Below are positions 34,648 through 43,091 of a stretch of DNA of 64,000 nt, piece by piece. A program made the translations under genes and the position numbers. This stretch comes from Nitrososphaerota archaeon. GTDB taxonomy: Archaea > Thermoproteota > Nitrososphaeria > Nitrososphaerales > Gagatemarchaeaceae. The stretch's first letter is position 1. Each line of letters opens with the position of its first letter. The notes under the pieces are model-generated. The model was not told the origin of the DNA. It made no database searches and was given only the letters and a program-made list of their open reading frames with translations. The DNA lies in NCBI GenBank assembly GCA_029785825.1, contig JAFLYY010000002.1:62001-126000 (forward strand), in the 5' to 3' direction.

Positions 34648-34950
34648 TTGGCGGCAAAAGACTCAGAGTTCGTGTCGAGACCAAAGTTCGATGATCCACA
34701 GCTAGAGAAGCGGTACAAAAGGCTTGAAAATATCGCTATCGTAGGAGTGCTGGTCTTCTTCATAGGAGTGGCAGCGTCTCTATCCCTGTTCTTCATCATG
34801 GACCTCCGCTGGTATTCCGTAGGAGTCATCATTGGCACTTCTGTCATCAGCGAGATCCTCCTGCGGCAGGGAACAAAGGCAGACACTCTTGCACGAGCAT
34901 ACGGCAAGTCCGAGCCCAATAACGCCAAAGGAACCAAATCGGAAGCGTGA
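34648..34950 (+). CDS. Small membrane protein with two TM segments
   Basis: TTG start. Residues about 33-53 (AIVGVLVFFIGVAASLSLFF) and 56-72 (WYSVGVIIGTSVISEIL) are hydrophobic, joined by a short loop, with charged ends. It is one of few membrane proteins in the dense block. Confidence 0.7.
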   Translation: MAAKDSEFVSRPKFDDPQLEKRYKRLENIAIVGVLVFFIGVAASLSLFFIMDLRWYSVGVIIGTSVISEILLRQGTKADTLARAYGKSEPNNAKGTKSEA

Positions 34951-34954
34951 GATA

Positions 34955-35083
34955 ATGGCTAGATATTTGATAGAGCTGGAGAGGGTAAATGAGACCTACG
35001 ACGAGGTCTGCGCAGCGGCCAAGAAGATGCTCAAGGACCTGAAGAAGAGCCCCAACGCCAATGACGCCGTAAGCGAGATATAG
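34955..35083 (+). CDS. 42-aa helical protein
   Basis: ATG four bases after the previous stop. A lysine-rich amphipathic helix (DEVCAAAKKMLKDLKKSP). Too short for family assignment; placement between genes supports it. Confidence 0.5.
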   Translation: MARYLIELERVNETYDEVCAAAKKMLKDLKKSPNANDAVSEI

Positions 35084-35092
35084 GGTGAAACC

Positions 35093-35608
35093 ATGGAAGA
35101 GATCATGATCTCAGCAACACTCAATGTGGGGAAGAGCGAAATGCCAGATAGCCGGTGGCATATCAGCCCCGGGCTAAACGGCCTGTGTGGCGAGTCATTC
35201 GGCGATATCTGGGACTGCGGTGTAATGGGCGAGGAGGTCCATGTCCCCGTGGTAAGGATAGGCGCCGACACGCTCCTCAACAACAGGCTCATACTGCCCG
35301 ACTACATCTACAAGGGCCTCTGTATCGAGTGCCTCAGGGTGTTGAGCGACAGAATATTCTACGACAAACAGTCCCCGTTGGTCTGCCATGAACATGGCGG
35401 CCAGCTTCGAACACGCGCCCTTGACGAAACCACAGGCTACAGGATGTTCTGCCCAATCGGTGGACATATCGTGGAACCGGTGTACGGCGATCTCACAGAC
35501 GAGCACCGCGCACTGAGAGCAGCCGGGTTCAGGCCTGACACCATCGACGGCTATTATCTGGCATTCACGAAGGATGGACGCCGCAGAAAGGAGGAGGAAC
35601 AGAATTGA
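35093..35608 (+). CDS. Hypothetical Cys-rich 171-aa protein
   Basis: ATG behind GGTGAAACC. KGLCIECLRVL and VCHEHGG plus a later CPIGGH suggest a metal site. Ends in a Lys/Glu-rich tail overlapping the next TTG. Function unknown. Confidence 0.75.
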   Translation: MEEIMISATLNVGKSEMPDSRWHISPGLNGLCGESFGDIWDCGVMGEEVHVPVVRIGADTLLNNRLILPDYIYKGLCIECLRVLSDRIFYDKQSPLVCHEHGGQLRTRALDETTGYRMFCPIGGHIVEPVYGDLTDEHRALRAAGFRPDTIDGYYLAFTKDGRRRKEEEQN

Positions 35609-36525
35609 CAGACTCGACAGAAACCCTTACTATGACTATGTCGGGGGCAGACCGACGTATTCTGGACGAAGCAGCCAAACTGTTCAATCAGCTTGGAAAC
35701 GTCGACTGTAGCATAGAGGCGTATTCGGAAAACGGAGCGCTCACCGTGGAGATGTCATATCACCACGGAGAATACGACGACTACATCGCAAGAGGTGGAA
35801 AGTTCGCCGTCTTCCCTCTCGCCGACCAGTTCAGAGCGCTATTCGGAAACAGGTTCGTGAAGATCGGCAAGGTCTACCAGCCGCTCGAACCGCTCCATCA
35901 GACCATAGACGCTATCATCGTCGGACCCCAGAAGTGCATAACGTATGATATGGACCCTAGCGACAAGCACGACGTCGAGATAATCCGCGCTGGTTGCAAG
36001 CGGAAGCAGGGCAGATGGGGGGAGACGACATACAAGTATGAAGGCTCCTACCTGTTCTTCTACAACGAGAAATTCGAAGACGCCCGCGCTTCAGTCATAC
36101 AGGGTAACAAGAGCATAGCAACCTACTTCAGAGGGACGGCCTGCCCCCAGGGAGAGCTAGCGAGCACTTTCTGGAAGCACCCTGTGCCGCGTGACACTTG
36201 GTGGCTCCAGTTCATGGACTCCAAGACCAGGCTGATGCTCAAGAAGTTCCAGTTCTGCTCTGAGCGGACATTCAGTTCCATGCGGCCAATTGTGCCTGGG
36301 AATGCGGTCATCAAGTCCATCATGCCAAGAGGCGTAAACGTTACTGATCCAACCTGCAAGAGCGGCACCTTCGATATCTTCAAGTTCGCTCTGGCAAACC
36401 CAAAGACGCGCCTTGACTACGACTGGAAAAACTCTGGAGCGTACGATGACCTCTGTGACGACTCACATGTCATAATATCCAAGGGTAAAGCGTCAGAATA
36501 CCGCAAGGTACTCGTCAGAATCTAG
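35605..36525 (+). CDS. Hypothetical 306-aa protein
   Basis: TTG start in a TTGA overlap behind GGAGGAGG. Long alpha/beta protein with no recognised motif. Codon use and length support a real gene; function unknown. Confidence 0.8.
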   Translation: MTDSTETLTMTMSGADRRILDEAAKLFNQLGNVDCSIEAYSENGALTVEMSYHHGEYDDYIARGGKFAVFPLADQFRALFGNRFVKIGKVYQPLEPLHQTIDAIIVGPQKCITYDMDPSDKHDVEIIRAGCKRKQGRWGETTYKYEGSYLFFYNEKFEDARASVIQGNKSIATYFRGTACPQGELASTFWKHPVPRDTWWLQFMDSKTRLMLKKFQFCSERTFSSMRPIVPGNAVIKSIMPRGVNVTDPTCKSGTFDIFKFALANPKTRLDYDWKNSGAYDDLCDDSHVIISKGKASEYRKVLVRI

Positions 36526-36538
36526 AGGAAGAAACTAT

Positions 36539-36847
36539 ATGTCAGACAATACATCGTTTCTGGAAGCTGTTGACGACCCGGAAGTTGCCAAGAAGTACCT
36601 AACATACGCGCTACGGCATATCACGCTCGCTGCGGCGGAGCTCGATTCAGTCGAGGCATTTCTCGAGGCATTACGTGGGTTTCCGGGGATTGTAGACATC
36701 ATTGACACAAATGACAACCTACAGAGCGGCGCAGCAGCCGTTCTGTTCCGCATCAACCAGAAGATCTCAGACCCCGGCAAGTCCATCCTCTCCAAGACGC
36801 AGATCGAAGAGTTACGGAAGGTGATCTCACGATGGAGAAGGAGATAG
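36539..36847 (+). CDS. Hypothetical helical 102-aa protein
   Basis: ATG behind GAGGAAG. Helical throughout with an acidic centre and a basic C-terminus (VISRWRRR). Overlaps the next gene by 16 nt. Unknown function. Confidence 0.7.
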   Translation: MSDNTSFLEAVDDPEVAKKYLTYALRHITLAAAELDSVEAFLEALRGFPGIVDIIDTNDNLQSGAAAVLFRINQKISDPGKSILSKTQIEELRKVISRWRRR

Positions 36848-37329
36848 TAAAACCAACGGATATCAGAGAAGTGGGAATGGGGCACATCGGCGGCAAGCTC
36901 CTGCCCTTCATCAAAGTAGACCAGGGGGACTACGGTCCCCAGGTCTGGATGTACCTCTCCGAAGATCTCTATGAGCAGCTCAGATCCGAGATGAAGAGCC
37001 TCGACAGGCTGAAGGCGGAATACGCCAGCCTCTTCCCCCACGAGTTCGGGCTCCCCGGTGAGTTCAAACGAGGAGACCTACTCGAAGTCGTAAAGATGGC
37101 ACCGACATACAAACAGGGCGCTCGTGAAGACCGGGTAGAGCCGGGCGACAGAGCGGCGTTCATAGAATATGTCGGGGTAGTGCCAGAGGGCAAGTCGACA
37201 CCAGCCATCAGAATCAGAGTAGACTTCGACTACGACAAGCCTGATCTCGAAGAGGACTATCACCGAACGTTTGTGATGAGACCTGATGAAGGCGACGAAC
37301 TACGATTAGTGAAGAGTGAGAAGGAGTGA
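36832..37329 (+). CDS. Hypothetical 165-aa protein
   Basis: ATG inside the end of the previous gene. A beta-rich second half with an acidic end (LVKSEKE). No family recognised. Confidence 0.75.
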   Translation: MEKEIVKPTDIREVGMGHIGGKLLPFIKVDQGDYGPQVWMYLSEDLYEQLRSEMKSLDRLKAEYASLFPHEFGLPGEFKRGDLLEVVKMAPTYKQGAREDRVEPGDRAAFIEYVGVVPEGKSTPAIRIRVDFDYDKPDLEEDYHRTFVMRPDEGDELRLVKSEKE

Positions 37330-37336
37330 AGAGAAG

Positions 37337-37633
37337 ATGATAATCAGAGCAGATCCAATGACAAAAACCGGTCTCTTCATGGTAGGCCGGACAACACCAG
37401 ACGGACAGACGATTAAGCTGAGGATTGAAGTCGAGTTCGAGTCTCCAGACGAAGCTAAAGAGTTTGTCAAGACGATGTATGCCAACCATAACGACCCACT
37501 ACTAACATGCAGGCTAATCTTATTGCAAGCAGACGAACGTGCCGTCCACAACCAGCAAAATGTCGTCAGAGACCGTATTGCCAGAGAGGGCCAGGATATC
37601 GTGACTCGGTCCATGAGCGAAAGAGGGTGGTAG
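37337..37633 (+). CDS. Hypothetical 98-aa protein
   Basis: ATG behind GAAGAG. N-terminal beta hairpins and a C-terminal charged helix (NVVRDRIAREGQDIVTRS). Unknown function. Confidence 0.7.
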   Translation: MIIRADPMTKTGLFMVGRTTPDGQTIKLRIEVEFESPDEAKEFVKTMYANHNDPLLTCRLILLQADERAVHNQQNVVRDRIAREGQDIVTRSMSERGW

Positions 37634-37637
37634 AGGA

Positions 37638-37853
37638 ATGGCAACCGAATCATCATTTGCAGGAAAGGCCTGGGACCTCTATGGCAATGAAATCCCAATG
37701 GCGGCCTGCCCAAAGTGTAACACGATTTCCCAAACATATCTCACCGGATGCAACCCCACACCAAAGGAGCAATGGAAGTGCAACAACACAGAATGCCCTG
37801 TTGGCAACTTCGACGCTTCCGGGAGAATGTTGTTCAGAAAGAGGCGGCAATAG
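37638..37853 (+). CDS. Zinc-ribbon protein, 71 aa
   Basis: CPKCNT near 24 and CNNTEC near 48 make a C4 ribbon, with a basic end (FRKRRQ). ATG behind GAGGA. Probably binds nucleic acid. Confidence 0.75.
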   Translation: MATESSFAGKAWDLYGNEIPMAACPKCNTISQTYLTGCNPTPKEQWKCNNTECPVGNFDASGRMLFRKRRQ

Positions 37854-37857
37854 ACAC

Positions 37858-38166
37858 TTGAGAAGTACAGGACTATCAATAGAAGATGCCGCAGCAGCAG
37901 TTCTGGTACCTGGGAAGGAGATATACTTCGGTCTCACCTTCTCCAATCCAGGGGGCTGGGCAGCGGCTGGACGTAAATGCAAGAACTGCGGCAAGCCTCT
38001 CACAGGACCATTCAGAATGCTGTGGGCTCGAGTTCCGGGAACAAAATGGACCGGCAGAGAAGTGTTTGACGTCTGTGCCCCGGAATACGAACAGCTGACC
38101 GGGTTCAGAATCGAGCAAAAACGCCCAACGCAGATAGAACAGAACTTCATGCGTACGGGATTCTGA
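37858..38166 (+). CDS. Zinc protein with PGTxxxGR motif
   Basis: TTG start; 102 residues. CKNCGKPLTG is followed by RMLWARVPGTKWTGREVF and a third Cys (DVCAPEY). The gene at 44299 has the same order (CAICK, RAILARTPGTNRAGR, IICATDY-like), so the two are paralogs; 38976 is a more distant relative. Function unknown. Confidence 0.7.
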   Translation: MRSTGLSIEDAAAAVLVPGKEIYFGLTFSNPGGWAAAGRKCKNCGKPLTGPFRMLWARVPGTKWTGREVFDVCAPEYEQLTGFRIEQKRPTQIEQNFMRTGF

Positions 38167-38183
38167 ATCACTGCTGCGTGTAA

Positions 38184-38396
38184 ATGCCATGGCCAACGAT
38201 GCCCAAGCGGGCAACAGCTGAGGCCAAGTATGACAAAGGGCATGAAATCATGAACAAATCATGTTACCACTCTTGGAACGTCAGCATGCCAGCTCTTGCA
38301 ACGTCTGTCTGTCCTTACTACGGGCTGAAACACAGATGCAACCTCGACGAAGGGCACACAGGCAATCACCGATGCAAATGCCGAAAAGAAGACTGA
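38184..38396 (+). CDS. Cys/His-rich small protein
   Basis: The C-terminal half has CNLDEGHTGNHRCKC (about 51-65), a dense metal-binding pattern, and two further Cys. The start is uncertain: ATG 38184 or an ATG 22 codons later. It is the last gene before the structured gap. Confidence 0.6.
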   Translation: MPWPTMPKRATAEAKYDKGHEIMNKSCYHSWNVSMPALATSVCPYYGLKHRCNLDEGHTGNHRCKCRKED

Positions 38397-38434
38397 AATC
38401 CTAGCCAGCTATTATTTTCAAATGCTGGAGGGTG

Positions 38435-38479
38435 CATGCGGGCAAATCTATCTAGCTAAATTGCCCGCATGATTTTTCC
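38435..38479 (+). terminator. Intrinsic terminator
   Basis: CATGCGGGCAA (38435-38445) pairs perfectly with TTGCCCGCATG (38461-38471), with ATTTTTCC after it. It closes the long upstream transcript. Confidence 0.8.
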
Positions 38480-38945
38480 GGTACCTCCCTCTGGGACGGC
38501 ACCGATGCTTGTCCGTGGGCTTACTGGTCCCGGAATGTGCTAGCAGTTACTCCTGATGACTCCGACCCAACACGGTGCAAACCGCGACCTGGGCAACGGG
38601 GGCTTCTGGCGTCAAGCCAGAGAGTGACCAGCTGCTAGGCACTTAGCCTGCACTCATATGCTGTAGAGCAGCTCTACAGCAAGTGCAGGACACGATGGTC
38701 GAAATCATGGACTGAACAGGCGGGCAACAAGCCCACCAATTCGGTCCGCAGCCGCTGTTCTCAGGACAGCGGATGTCCCTTTGAAGCTGCGTAGCTAACC
38801 TCCTATTGGAGGGTGTTACGCAGTGGAGGGGTGATAGAGAAATGTACAGCGCACCAATCCAACCCAACCAAAAACGCTGTTCATTATCCATTGGCGCCTC
38901 GTCGCCAATGATCTGTGAAGTACATCTATACCAGGTTGATGTGCC
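38480..38945 (+). ncRNA. Candidate large structured RNA
   Basis: About 465 nt without a convincing ORF, in a block where genes otherwise touch. It contains a chain of strong stems: 38605-38621; 38647-38689 (8 bp perfect outer stem, 9 bp perfect inner stem); 38722-38734; 38752-38772 (7 bp); 38787-38823 (CTGCGTA/TACGCAG enclosing CCTCC/GGAGG); 38889-38910 (8 bp); 38922-38942. An upstream terminator and a downstream promoter bracket it. Strand, ends and function are not known; a replication origin is the alternative. I see no tRNA, SRP or RNase P signature. Confidence 0.55.
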
Positions 38946-38948
38946 CGC

Positions 38949-38954
38949 TTAAAA
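38949..38954 (+). promoter_or_regulatory. TATA-like box in a small hairpin
   Basis: CTTAAAAG sits in the loop of CCGC/GCGG (38945-38959), 27 nt before the GTG at 38976. Confidence 0.4.
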
Positions 38955-38975
38955 GGCGGTGATAGCTCATTCACA

Positions 38976-39521
38976 GTGATCTCCAACAAGAATTGCCGCA
39001 ACTGCGGCAAGTATACACCACATCGTACACTCTACGTACGGTCCCGTGTAGGCAAATCCCGCACTTGGCGGGAAGTGTTGACCATGTGCATGAATTGCCG
39101 CACGCCCTACCATATCATGCGGAGTGTCTACAAGGCGGCGAAGTATACCAACGACGAGAAGTTTGATGCGGTACTCCGCGAAGCGGCGAGCGGGTTAGAC
39201 TTCGAGACTCTTCACAGGCGTCTCACAGAGACGGGAAAGGAGTACACCGACAACGGCCTCACGGACGTCCTGAACTACCTGATGCAACACGGATTCATGA
39301 GTGAAGAAACGAAGGATTACACAACCGAGATCATTACCGGAATATCGGGTCGAAGCGAGCTAAAGAACCTCGCATCATGTAGCGCATGCGGCAAGGCAAA
39401 TTCTGTCATCAGCTTGTATTCATCATACCATCACAAACTTTTGGCAGTTGGCTCGCTGTGTATCAGTTGTGGTGACATAGACCAAAGCAGCATGCATGAC
39501 GAGGAATCACAACATCCATGA
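38976..39521 (+). CDS. Zinc protein with two Cys clusters
   Basis: GTG start. The N-terminus NCRNCGKYTPHRTLYVRSRVG with MCMNC (about 6-40) is a zinc ribbon similar in layout to those at 37858 and 44299. A second pair CSACGK (about 131) and CISCGD (about 163) frames the C-terminal ribbon; the middle is helical. Overlaps the HNH gene by 4 nt. Confidence 0.75.
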   Translation: MISNKNCRNCGKYTPHRTLYVRSRVGKSRTWREVLTMCMNCRTPYHIMRSVYKAAKYTNDEKFDAVLREAASGLDFETLHRRLTETGKEYTDNGLTDVLNYLMQHGFMSEETKDYTTEIITGISGRSELKNLASCSACGKANSVISLYSSYHHKLLAVGSLCISCGDIDQSSMHDEESQHP

Positions 39522-39907
39522 CCTCGAAAAGTTACAGGCGCTTGAAACGGAAGTCGCCTGAACTCTGGAAGGCGAGGATCCTCAAGGCGTCTCTTCACCG
39601 GTTCGGTATTGAGATGGCAGTAGAACAGATCCTGGATTGGATGGCAAAGACCCCTACGTGTACATACTGCGGTGAGAAGATCCCTGTAAGGAAGTATTCT
39701 GTAGACCACATAGTTCCTAGAAGTAGAGGAGGCTTGCCTGACGACCCATCAAATGTTCAATTGGTCGATTTAGGGTGCAACCTGATGAAAGGTAACATGA
39801 CGGACAGCGAATTCAGAGATCTGCTGGCATATCTGAGCGATAAACCAATCGTAGGGAAAATGATGCGGCAGAGACTGAAAGCCTCGGGCTACCTGTTCAA
39901 TCGCTAG
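39518..39907 (+). CDS. HNH endonuclease
   Basis: CTYCGEKIP (about 48-56), YSVDHIVPRSRGG (about 61-73) and the downstream NLMKGNMT with a C in LGCN give the HNH core with zinc Cys pair. At 129 residues it is a stand-alone nuclease. Next to the structured RNA it could be a homing-type nuclease, but no intron core was found. Confidence 0.85.
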   Translation: MTSKSYRRLKRKSPELWKARILKASLHRFGIEMAVEQILDWMAKTPTCTYCGEKIPVRKYSVDHIVPRSRGGLPDDPSNVQLVDLGCNLMKGNMTDSEFRDLLAYLSDKPIVGKMMRQRLKASGYLFNR

Positions 39908-39937
39908 TCAAAGAAGGGTTCAGCAGAAAGTGCGGAG

Positions 39938-40480
39938 ATGTTTGAAATGATACCAGACAACAAGCAAAGGCACCATGTACCGAAGTCACGAATACTGCAA
40001 GACATACGCATAAAAAGTGTCAGCGAAGTCGCGTTACAGGATCACAGGAAGCTCGGAATATCCTGGGAAGAAGCGTGGTCTGCAGCAAACTCGACACTGT
40101 CCTATATCGAACCTGACAAAGGTGCGGATACGTTCTACATAGTCGCATCTGAAGCTACAAGTCTGAGTATTAACGACACCATTGACGCAGCACTCAATCT
40201 GGAGCATGAAAGCGAACATGCAGGACTGAACGCAATCGGAGAGTATGAAGCAAGTGACAGAATGGACGAATTCTTGGACCGTGATGAGTTAGAGAGTTTC
40301 GCCGGTATGAGCCGCATGGAACGGGCGCGGTTTAGAATGGATCCAACTTACCTCGCATCAACACGAGCGCCGCCAGCATTCGCAAGCAGGGCCGATATTA
40401 CAGCTGATAATGACGTTATTTGTTCCTGCCCCGTGAGCAGGGACAAGCGAACGAAGTATTCACGGAATAAGAGAGAGTAG
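39938..40480 (+). CDS. Hypothetical 180-aa protein
   Basis: Starts MFEMIPDNKQRHHVPKSRIL, reminiscent of an HNH-like His pair but without the rest. Acidic middle, CSCPVSRDKRTKYSRNKRE basic end. Function unknown. Confidence 0.75.
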   Translation: MFEMIPDNKQRHHVPKSRILQDIRIKSVSEVALQDHRKLGISWEEAWSAANSTLSYIEPDKGADTFYIVASEATSLSINDTIDAALNLEHESEHAGLNAIGEYEASDRMDEFLDRDELESFAGMSRMERARFRMDPTYLASTRAPPAFASRADITADNDVICSCPVSRDKRTKYSRNKRE

Positions 40481-40486
40481 AAAGAT

Positions 40487-40819
40487 ATGAACGCAATAAC
40501 AAAGAGGCACAGAGAAGAAGTTTACGAAAGGTTCGTAGAAGACCTGAAGTCACAAGACCAACGGGTACGAATGGCAGCTCTGGCAATACAGGCAAGAGTG
40601 CAGAAGGTCTCTTTTGACGCCGAAGTGCTGAAGAACACAGTAGCCGCGTTGGCCATGCTTGACGAAAACGGACCTCTCAGAAGTCTTGACCAGGTGGAAA
40701 AAGCCTTCGAATACTGGGACGTATCAACCATGTACACGACATTCGCCCCAGACTTTGCCAACTATCTGATGAGCCAGATGGTCAAAGTCGCGACTCCACT
40801 CAATAAATACGGCAACTGA
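40487..40819 (+). CDS. Hypothetical helical 110-aa protein
   Basis: ATG seven bases after the previous stop. Helical (HEAT-like spacing possible). No motif recognised. Confidence 0.7.
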   Translation: MNAITKRHREEVYERFVEDLKSQDQRVRMAALAIQARVQKVSFDAEVLKNTVAALAMLDENGPLRSLDQVEKAFEYWDVSTMYTTFAPDFANYLMSQMVKVATPLNKYGN

Positions 40820-40821
40820 CG

Positions 40822-41343
40822 ATGAAACAGCACCAGCCTCACTACAAGTGTTCGGCAAGAGACGATGATTACCGCAGTAGAACTGATTGTACAACAACGA
40901 GAGAAATGAGAAACATGGCGAGAGAAGACATAGAACGGCTGAAGGGACATTTGCTGAAGATTGGCGGAGGCGGACCCAACAACAATGGGTTCGCCTACAA
41001 GGGATATGAGGAACAAATGGACAAGTTCCTCGAGAAAGAATTCAGACCGGGAGATGTTGATAAACTAATCACCAATGGTAAGTTGTTCACGCCAAAGAGC
41101 ACGACATTGAGAAAGGGAAGGCCCAACGGTTGCCACGGCAATGTGGCTAGGCTTGTGTCACGTTACCCTCAGAAGTACACAGCCTGGACCGGCATGTCCC
41201 TGGGTCCTGACCCGATATGGCGCTCCCACTCGTGGGCTATCAATAAGAATGGTGATGTGATAGAGACCACTGTACCACGAACTGCATACTACGGGTACCA
41301 GATGGACGAAGCTATGGTAGGACTTCTGTCAAAAGGATGGTAA
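40822..41343 (+). CDS. Papain-like fold protein (second)
   Basis: GCHGNVARLV (about 101-110) places a Cys before a helix; RSHSWAINKNGDVIETT (about 133-149) gives His on a strand and Asn/Asp after, then RTAYYGY. This Cys-His-Asn order fits a papain-like fold. The first 31 residues are poorly protein-like, so ATG 40915 may be the true start. Compare 30948. Confidence 0.65.
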   Translation: MKQHQPHYKCSARDDDYRSRTDCTTTREMRNMAREDIERLKGHLLKIGGGGPNNNGFAYKGYEEQMDKFLEKEFRPGDVDKLITNGKLFTPKSTTLRKGRPNGCHGNVARLVSRYPQKYTAWTGMSLGPDPIWRSHSWAINKNGDVIETTVPRTAYYGYQMDEAMVGLLSKGW

Positions 41344-41346
41344 ACA

Positions 41347-41406
41347 ATGCCGCCAACAACGGACGAACCTGAAAGAACCGCAACTATGCCTGATAGCACG
41401 AAGTGA
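41347..41406 (+). CDS. Possible 19-aa micro-ORF
   Basis: ATG three bases after a stop, ending six bases before the next ATG. Composition is Pro/Thr/Glu-rich. Coding unproven. Confidence 0.2.
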   Translation: MPPTTDEPERTATMPDSTK

Positions 41407-41412
41407 TATGAA

Positions 41413-41733
41413 ATGAATGAACAACCCGAGACATTCTGGGTGATAGGCGAGTTGTCGGCACGTTCGAACCGCCCCAATCTGATGAAGATAGTGGCCGTAG
41501 CGAACTCCAAGAAACTCGCCGAGAAGAAGCGTGACCAAACATTCTCCGGCAAGCTGGTCGCGAAACTATTGCCGAGCGAAGCCGACAGGATACTGAGCGA
41601 GAATGACCGGTGCTTCATGTACACGGAATTTCCTACTCCGATCATGGGCGCCGTCGATTTGTGTAGGTCAGCAGCAACTATGCAGAGTGGAAAATGCGTC
41701 AGCGATACCTCTGTCCTGTTAGACCTGATCTAA
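41413..41733 (+). CDS. Hypothetical protein with DTSVLLDLI tag
   Basis: 106 residues, alpha/beta. Ends KCVSDTSVLLDLI, the shared tag with Thr for Pro. Unknown function. Confidence 0.8.
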   Translation: MNEQPETFWVIGELSARSNRPNLMKIVAVANSKKLAEKKRDQTFSGKLVAKLLPSEADRILSENDRCFMYTEFPTPIMGAVDLCRSAATMQSGKCVSDTSVLLDLI

Positions 41734-41748
41734 GATGGCGGTCAAAAG

Positions 41749-42273
41749 ATGACATCTCATTTTGACAACCTGATGAGCCTATGGAGGGTCGCTAGTAAAT
41801 ACGAACCAGCCATTCCACTAGTCACATGGCTCGTAGACAGGTGCATAGAACAAGCAGATGCCAAAGAGTCAAAAACATGGACATACACAAAGTTCGTTGA
41901 GCGTGAAAACGCCAACAGAAGGCAAATCAACGAGACGGTTGAAACCAGGAGGAACGACCCACTACCAATGCGAGACTCACACGACCTCAACATGAAATTC
42001 GAATACCTCAATGCCTGCCACACGGTGCTTGACCATAGGAACTGGCATCTGAAGGTGTTCAACGAACCCCTGGCAATGACTATTGAATGCCTTGCAGAGA
42101 GCTTGGGTGATGGGCATATAATATCAGGACGGCGAGTACGGGACTACAAGATCGATACAGCCTTTCCCGAGTTCGAGCAACTTGTTCTCCAGGCGGGTTT
42201 CACAAAAGACGCCCACGGAAGAGGCAAGTATAATTTCACCTACGAACCACCGGCATATACCAAGCATGACTAG
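41749..42273 (+). CDS. Hypothetical 174-aa protein
   Basis: ATG start; helical N-terminal half rich in Asn/Arg, alpha/beta C-terminal half. No motif recognised. A hairpin promoter region follows. Confidence 0.75.
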   Translation: MTSHFDNLMSLWRVASKYEPAIPLVTWLVDRCIEQADAKESKTWTYTKFVERENANRRQINETVETRRNDPLPMRDSHDLNMKFEYLNACHTVLDHRNWHLKVFNEPLAMTIECLAESLGDGHIISGRRVRDYKIDTAFPEFEQLVLQAGFTKDAHGRGKYNFTYEPPAYTKHD

Positions 42274-42303
42274 AGCAGGCGGATTGAAGGGCACGACAAA
42301 GAC

Positions 42304-42317
42304 GCTGTTTTAACAGC
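42304..42317 (+). promoter_or_regulatory. TATA-like TTTTAA within a small inverted repeat
   Basis: GCTGTT and AACAGC flank two T. TTTTAA begins at 42308, exactly 28 nt before the ATG at 42336. Confidence 0.5.
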
Positions 42318-42335
42318 AAAGAGAGTGTAAAGACA

Positions 42336-43076
42336 ATGGGTTGGAATTACAAGTACATACTGATGCCCAGCAACTTCGATGTAGAGAAGTTCAGCAAGGC
42401 AGCATTGGATGCCGGGTACGAAGACATGACTAATCAGGCAGTAGCGAGCGCCAAATGGGAAGAAGACAGAATCAACTTCATGATCACCGCCGAAGAGGAC
42501 CGAAGAACACATGCCTATACCAAAGCCGAACTGAAATCGAAGTCGGATGTATTTTGGGCATTCATGAACAAGGAGCCTGACGACCCCCTTCTCAAGCGTT
42601 ACAGGAAAGCAGAAAAAGACCAAAGCCTAGCCCTGTACCAGATCTGGTTCAACAAAATAGCCGGTAGGTACATCATGTTCTACACGTCATTCGGGCATGA
42701 TACCAATAACGACTTTCTCACAGCAGCCATATCACAATTATATGCCTTGGGGGTCGTCGGTACCATATGGGTGATCGACGGGAACAGCATATCTGATGAG
42801 ATTATGTGCGCAGAATACGAGCTCAGTGGTAACAGCGTGCCTGAGATAACACCATTGGGAAGTGTCGAATCGGGAATAGGCAACTATCAAGAGTTCCTGA
42901 AGAGCTACAAAGACACTGGCGCCGACCTCGAAGCCATCCATGCGGCGCTCCTAGACATATCTCCTGGCAACAGGCCTCCGGTAACAATGTTCGGAAAATA
43001 TCTCACAGGAACTGATGACATCGACAGGTTCAGGCAACTCATAACCGTAGAAAAGCCTGAGGATGACAGCAACTAA
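42336..43076 (+). CDS. Hypothetical 246-aa protein
   Basis: N-terminal acidic/helical part (KWEEDRINFMITAEEDRRTH), then an alpha/beta region (GRYIMFYTSFGHDTNNDF; VGTIWVIDGNSIS). No family recognised. It has its own promoter-like box. Confidence 0.8.
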   Translation: MGWNYKYILMPSNFDVEKFSKAALDAGYEDMTNQAVASAKWEEDRINFMITAEEDRRTHAYTKAELKSKSDVFWAFMNKEPDDPLLKRYRKAEKDQSLALYQIWFNKIAGRYIMFYTSFGHDTNNDFLTAAISQLYALGVVGTIWVIDGNSISDEIMCAEYELSGNSVPEITPLGSVESGIGNYQEFLKSYKDTGADLEAIHAALLDISPGNRPPVTMFGKYLTGTDDIDRFRQLITVEKPEDDSN

Positions 43077-43091
43077 AGGGGTTAGACAAAG

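Noticed and set aside
38550-38720. C/D box RNA (CTGATGA with a later CTGA)
   Set aside because: Box spacing and flanking stem do not fit; the strings can occur by chance.
38690-38740. tRNA T-arm-like GGTCGAAATC
   Set aside because: No acceptor, D or anticodon arm around it.
38480-38975. Group I or group II intron next to the HNH gene
   Set aside because: I could not find group I P/Q/R/S core sequences or a group II domain V, and the flanks do not form one interrupted gene.
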